NCBI GenBank assembly: GCA_038229915.1
Contig: JBBRNY010000053.1
Location: forward strand, 1-17,327
DNA: 17,327 bases
Direction: 5' to 3'
Origin: JAFDZW01 sp038229915
Lineage (GTDB): Bacteria; Bacteroidota; Ignavibacteria; Palsa-1295
The notes under the pieces were generated by a model. It saw only the letters and a list, made by a program, of their open reading frames with translations. It did not search any database and was not told the DNA's origin. The translations under genes were made by a program, and so were the position numbers. Shown here one piece after another: positions 14,701 to 17,327 of this stretch. Within the stretch, counting starts at the first letter, position 1. Each line of letters opens with the position of its first letter.

Positions 14701-14768
14701 CAAACTTACGGAATTTCATAGTTTAATGACTTACATAAATCTTTAATTACATTACATAATTCACACAT
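14701..14768 (-). promoter_or_regulatory. Operator/promoter copy C, upstream of the proximal AraC-type gene
   Basis: On the minus strand ATGTGTGAATTATGTAAT begins at 14768. The half-site TATGTAA recurs exactly 21 bp later, and TAAGTTTG (14708-14701), a perfect TAnnTTTG box, starts exactly 60 nt after the first A. Copies A and C also share CGTAAnTTTGnTAA around the box. The leader to ATG 14606 is about 90 nt. Confidence 0.62.
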
Positions 14769-14840
14769 TCATCGGAATACCGAAGAAGCATTTTTTTCTG
14801 AAGGGACTATGACGCGTTAAAAGGAGAACTTCCAAAACTG

Positions 14841-14854
14841 GGGAGATCACTCCC
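14841..14854 (-). terminator. Weak hairpin after the distal AraC-type gene
   Basis: GGGAG-TGAT-CTCCC begins 1 nt after the stop codon of the distal AraC gene on the minus strand and is followed by CAGTTTTGG. The stem is only 5 bp and the U-run short, so termination would be partial at best. Confidence 0.35.
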
Positions 14855-14855
14855 A

Positions 14856-15416
14856 TTAGACATTATCGAGACCCGTGCGACGTTTACGTTTAATAGCCTT
14901 GAAAAAAGTCGGGGTGAGACCAGTTACTTTCTTAAATTGGTTCGATAGATGCGCAACGCTGCTATAGTTCAGCATATACGAAATCTCGGTCAGTGAGAGT
15001 TCGTCATATATCAGCAATTCTTTTACACGCTCTATCTTGTGATTGATAATAAAGTGTTCTATCGTGATACCCGTTGTTTCAGAGAATAGATTTGCAAGAT
15101 ACGTATAATCGAAAAGGAGCTTTTCACTCAGATGCTTTGAAAAATTTATTTTAAGAGCTTCGTCGGAATAATGGATGGTTTCGATAATGACATTCTTTAT
15201 TTTCTCGACCAGAATAGCCTTCTTGTCATCCATCAACTCAAGCCCTAATTTTTTCAGTGCGGTGCTCAATTGATCTCGTTGTTCTTGAGAAATACTTTCT
15301 TTAATTTCGACATCGCCCAACTCGACAACTGAATAGTGAATTCCGAGTTTATCCAACTCATCTTTCACCATCAGCTTACAGCGGATGCTGACCATATATT
15401 TGATATAAAGCTTCAA
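14856..15416 (-). CDS. AraC-type regulator with N-terminal HMA/ferredoxin-like domain (distal paralogue)
   Basis: This is a 186-residue protein aligned without gaps to the proximal copy (69 differences by my count, 63% identity). Start: the codon matching the paralogue's ATG is TTG (15416), and an in-frame TAG lies seven codons further upstream. The protein therefore starts at TTG or at the internal ATG (residue 8). The N-terminal HMA-like fold again reads MVSIRC, with Ser for the first Cys. The second helix-turn-helix is identical to that of the proximal copy across YSSVAHLSNQFKKVTGLTPT (residues 151-170), so both proteins should read the same DNA half-site. Its own leader lacks the 21-bp direct repeat seen three times nearby and has several inverted repeats instead. 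The copper-type ATPase gene lies upstream beyond a 606-nt gap. Confidence 0.88.
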   Translation of the reverse strand: MKLYIKYMVSIRCKLMVKDELDKLGIHYSVVELGDVEIKESISQEQRDQLSTALKKLGLELMDDKKAILVEKIKNVIIETIHYSDEALKINFSKHLSEKLLFDYTYLANLFSETTGITIEHFIINHKIERVKELLIYDELSLTEISYMLNYSSVAHLSNQFKKVTGLTPTFFKAIKRKRRTGLDNV

Positions 15417-16022
15417 GTCTTTTTTGAACGATAGAATCTAGTGTTGCAGCCTGCAACAGGCAATTCTCCTTATAGTTGCAAGGATGTATCACGATAATCT
15501 TATATTCCGGATTATCTCTTTTATGGAATGGGGTTAACTACATAGTTACAAGCACTTGGTGATATATTTTTTACTTGCAGTATTATACATATATATTAAA
15601 TTATCGGAGGTAAAAACCAACGATTTCGCCACACCAGAATTATGAACCTCATTAAAAAGTCAGTTTTCATTTTGTAGGTACCATATTCAATAAAGCCCCC
15701 TATGCTCAAGATGAGGGTATGCCGCGAGTTAGACCGTATATATGTACAAAGAAGGAAGTATTCCTTTTTTTTGCAAAGTCGATTTAATGAGCAAAAATGC
15801 ATGTTTTCTTTTGACAAGAGGGGGAGAGGAAGCAAAAAGGAACAATTAATACTCTACACTCAATTTCAATACAAGATGTTCGGCATGAGAGAATTGAAAA
15901 TCTTTGCTTGTCACGCCAGCTATTCCGAGAGTTAAATACCGCTTCGGTACCCAGCCAACCGAAGAACCAATATGTGAGCAAGTACAAATTTTCTTAAATC
16001 TGGTCTCACTGCTTTCATAGGA
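15417..16022. other. 606-nt AT-rich gap: distal AraC leader and ATPase 3' region
   Basis: I see no convincing gene here. Near the AraC start the minus strand can form two overlapping, mutually exclusive hairpins: GCCTG-TTG-CAGGC (15461-15449) and GTTGCA-GGC-TGCAAC (15457-15443). An AAGGAG sequence lies just before them (15471-15466). Further out are inverted repeats GATAATC/GATTATC (15493-15516) and TAACTA-CA-TAGTTA (15535-15548). Near the ATPase end, CTTCGGT/ACCGAAG (15942-15964) forms a 7-bp stem with a 9-nt loop but no U-run, so it is a poor terminator. Frames of 67-79 codons occur on both strands but overlap each other and resemble nothing I know. Confidence 0.5.
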
Positions 16023-17327
16023 TTAACTTTTACTTTCTATCTTGAGAAGTTTTGCATTAATTGCGACCACGATCGTGCTTACACTCATAAATACTGCTCC
16101 AATGGCCGGACTAAGTAATATTCCATACGAATAGAGGACTCCTGCGGCAAGTGGCAGAGCCACGATATTATATCCGGTTGCCCACATCAGGTTCTGGATC
16201 ATCTTGCGGTGCGTTGCTTTGCCGAAGAGGATCAAACTTGTTATATCTTTCGGATTACTATTGACCAATATGATTCCTGCTGTTTCGGCGGCAATATCAG
16301 AGCCGCTCCCGACAGCTATGCCGATATTTGCCTGCGCTAATGCCGGAGCATCGTTGACACCGTCTCCTGTCATGGCAACGAATTCCCCTTTCGATTGTAA
16401 TTCTTTTATCTTTTCTAATTTTTGATCCGCCAACACTTCGGCAAAGTATCCATCCATTTTTAATTGATCACTGACACTTTTTGCCACTTTCGCATTATCG
16501 CCGGTTAGCAGATATGATTTAATACCATTTTGATGCAATGTCTCGATCGCCGGAGCTGACTCTGGACGAATTTTATCGGCGAGTGCAATATAACCTGCTA
16601 CTGAATTGTCTATTAAAATAAAGACAACAGTTTCAGCATCCGTGGTTTGGAAATCCGATGGTAATGTGAGATTATTTTCTTTCAAATAGCTCGGATTAAC
16701 CACTCGTACTTGCTTGTCCTCTACCTTTGCTTCGACTCCTTTGCCGGTGATAGATTGAAAATCTGTTGGTTCAGGAACAGTGATTTTCAACTCCTCGGCT
16801 TTCTTTAGAATACCTGTGGCAATCGGATGCTGTGAATTTTTCTCTAAACTTGCAGCCAGACGAACGATCTCATTCTCAGGAAAATCACTTTGAAGCGATA
16901 CTATTCGTGATACTTCGAATTTTCCAGTAGTAAGCGTTCCGGTTTTATCGAAGATGAGCGTGGTGATCTTCCTCGAATCTTCGAAAGCGGACCTATTCTT
17001 AATCAGCAAACCATTTTTTGCTGCGAGTGAAGTTGAAATCGCTACGACAAGCGGCACAGCCAATCCAAGCGCATGAGGGCAACAGATCACGATGACTGTT
17101 ACCATTCTCTCAAGTGCAAATTGCATAGGCTGTCCGTAGATCAACCAAAATGCGAATGTTGCGAACCCGGAAGTCAATGCAACAATCGTGAGGACGAGTG
17201 CCGCCTTATCAGCAAGTAATTGCGTTTTAGATTTTGATTTCTGCGCATCATCAACAAGTTTGATAACTTTCGATAAATAAGAGTCCTTCGAAGAATGGCT
17301 GACCGTGACCTTCATCGAGCCTTCACC
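16023..17327 (-). CDS. copB: CopB-like heavy-metal (copper/silver) P1B-type ATPase, N-terminus beyond window
   Basis: The frame is open to the right edge (434 codons visible). The codons before the first ATG (GEGS-MKVTV) fit the actuator domain of the family, so the gene continues upstream and ATG 17315 is not the start. In order: the end of the actuator domain; a linker YLSKVIKLVDDAQ; a transmembrane helix (about TIVALTSGFATFAFWLIYG); the metal-site helix VIVICCPHALGLAVPLV with the CPH motif of CopB-type (P1B-3) pumps; the phosphorylation motif DKTGTLT; NSQHPIA (HP motif); LTGDNA; GDGVNDAPAL; and two last transmembrane helices with YNIVALPLAAG and MSVSTIVVAINA. It should export copper or silver ions from the cytoplasm using ATP. 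The inner-membrane protein is complete at its C-terminus. The substrate assignment rests on CPH; the N-terminal metal-binding region is not visible. Confidence 0.92.
   Translation of the reverse strand, partial: GEGSMKVTVSHSSKDSYLSKVIKLVDDAQKSKSKTQLLADKAALVLTIVALTSGFATFAFWLIYGQPMQFALERMVTVIVICCPHALGLAVPLVVAISTSLAAKNGLLIKNRSAFEDSRKITTLIFDKTGTLTTGKFEVSRIVSLQSDFPENEIVRLAASLEKNSQHPIATGILKKAEELKITVPEPTDFQSITGKGVEAKVEDKQVRVVNPSYLKENNLTLPSDFQTTDAETVVFILIDNSVAGYIALADKIRPESAPAIETLHQNGIKSYLLTGDNAKVAKSVSDQLKMDGYFAEVLADQKLEKIKELQSKGEFVAMTGDGVNDAPALAQANIGIAVGSGSDIAAETAGIILVNSNPKDITSLILFGKATHRKMIQNLMWATGYNIVALPLAAGVLYSYGILLSPAIGAVFMSVSTIVVAINAKLLKIESKS

Noticed and set aside
14512..14703. 63-codon minus-strand frame overlapping the proximal AraC start
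   Set aside because: It would begin with TTG inside the predicted promoter box and overlaps the well-supported regulator in another frame.
15596..15987. Small open frames (67-79 codons) on both strands in the gap before the ATPase
   Set aside because: They overlap each other, lack start signals and recognisable features, and have a composition like random AT-rich DNA.

Overview
All recognisable genes lie on the minus strand. The window suggests a Gram-negative bacterium of the Bacteroidota/FCB group, most likely a Kapabacteria-, Ignavibacteria- or Chlorobi-like lineage. The reasons are a type IX secretion C-terminal sorting domain, OmpA-family barrels, an N-terminal YQG...PYALHA module seen in surface proteins of these groups, almost no Shine-Dalgarno sequences, and promoter boxes of the Bacteroidota form TAnnTTTG. 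The placement is an inference, since no marker gene is present.

Positions 1-6480 hold four secreted, beta-rich, tail-fibre/adhesin-like proteins. They are a >=714-residue protein running off the left edge that contains two near-identical 176-residue tandem repeats, and proteins of 252, 519 and 576 residues that share a C-terminal module ending in a motif like [NT]-[WY]-hydrophobic-hydrophobic-[IM]-N-(T)-P. A GC-rich hairpin of REP type lies between the 519- and 252-residue genes. The two outer genes share an identical 14-nt leader motif.

Positions 6710-11684 form a probable two-gene operon. A 967-residue glycine-rich, Ig/cohesin-like protein carries a type IX sorting signal, and 4 nt after it comes a 688-residue outer-membrane protein with an N-terminal barrel, a polyproline linker and two OmpA-like domains. 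A strong Rho-independent terminator at 11861-11891 separates this from a 412-residue OmpA-family porin-like protein (11920-13158).

Positions 13476-15416 carry a cupin gene and two tandem AraC-type regulators (63% identical by gap-free count) with an N-terminal HMA/ferredoxin-like domain. The right edge (16023-17327) carries the C-terminal two thirds of a CopB-like (CPH) heavy-metal P-type ATPase.

The most notable signal is a promoter/operator architecture repeated three times. It lies upstream of the proximal AraC gene, the cupin gene and the 412-residue OmpA gene. Each copy has two direct half-sites about TnTGTAAC spaced exactly 21 bp, and a TA(n)nTTTG box starting exactly 60 nt from the start of a conserved ATGTGTGAAT. 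This predicts a small regulon in which the AraC-type protein(s) control their own gene, the cupin and the outer-membrane protein. No tRNA, rRNA, CRISPR array, transposase or plus-strand gene was found.
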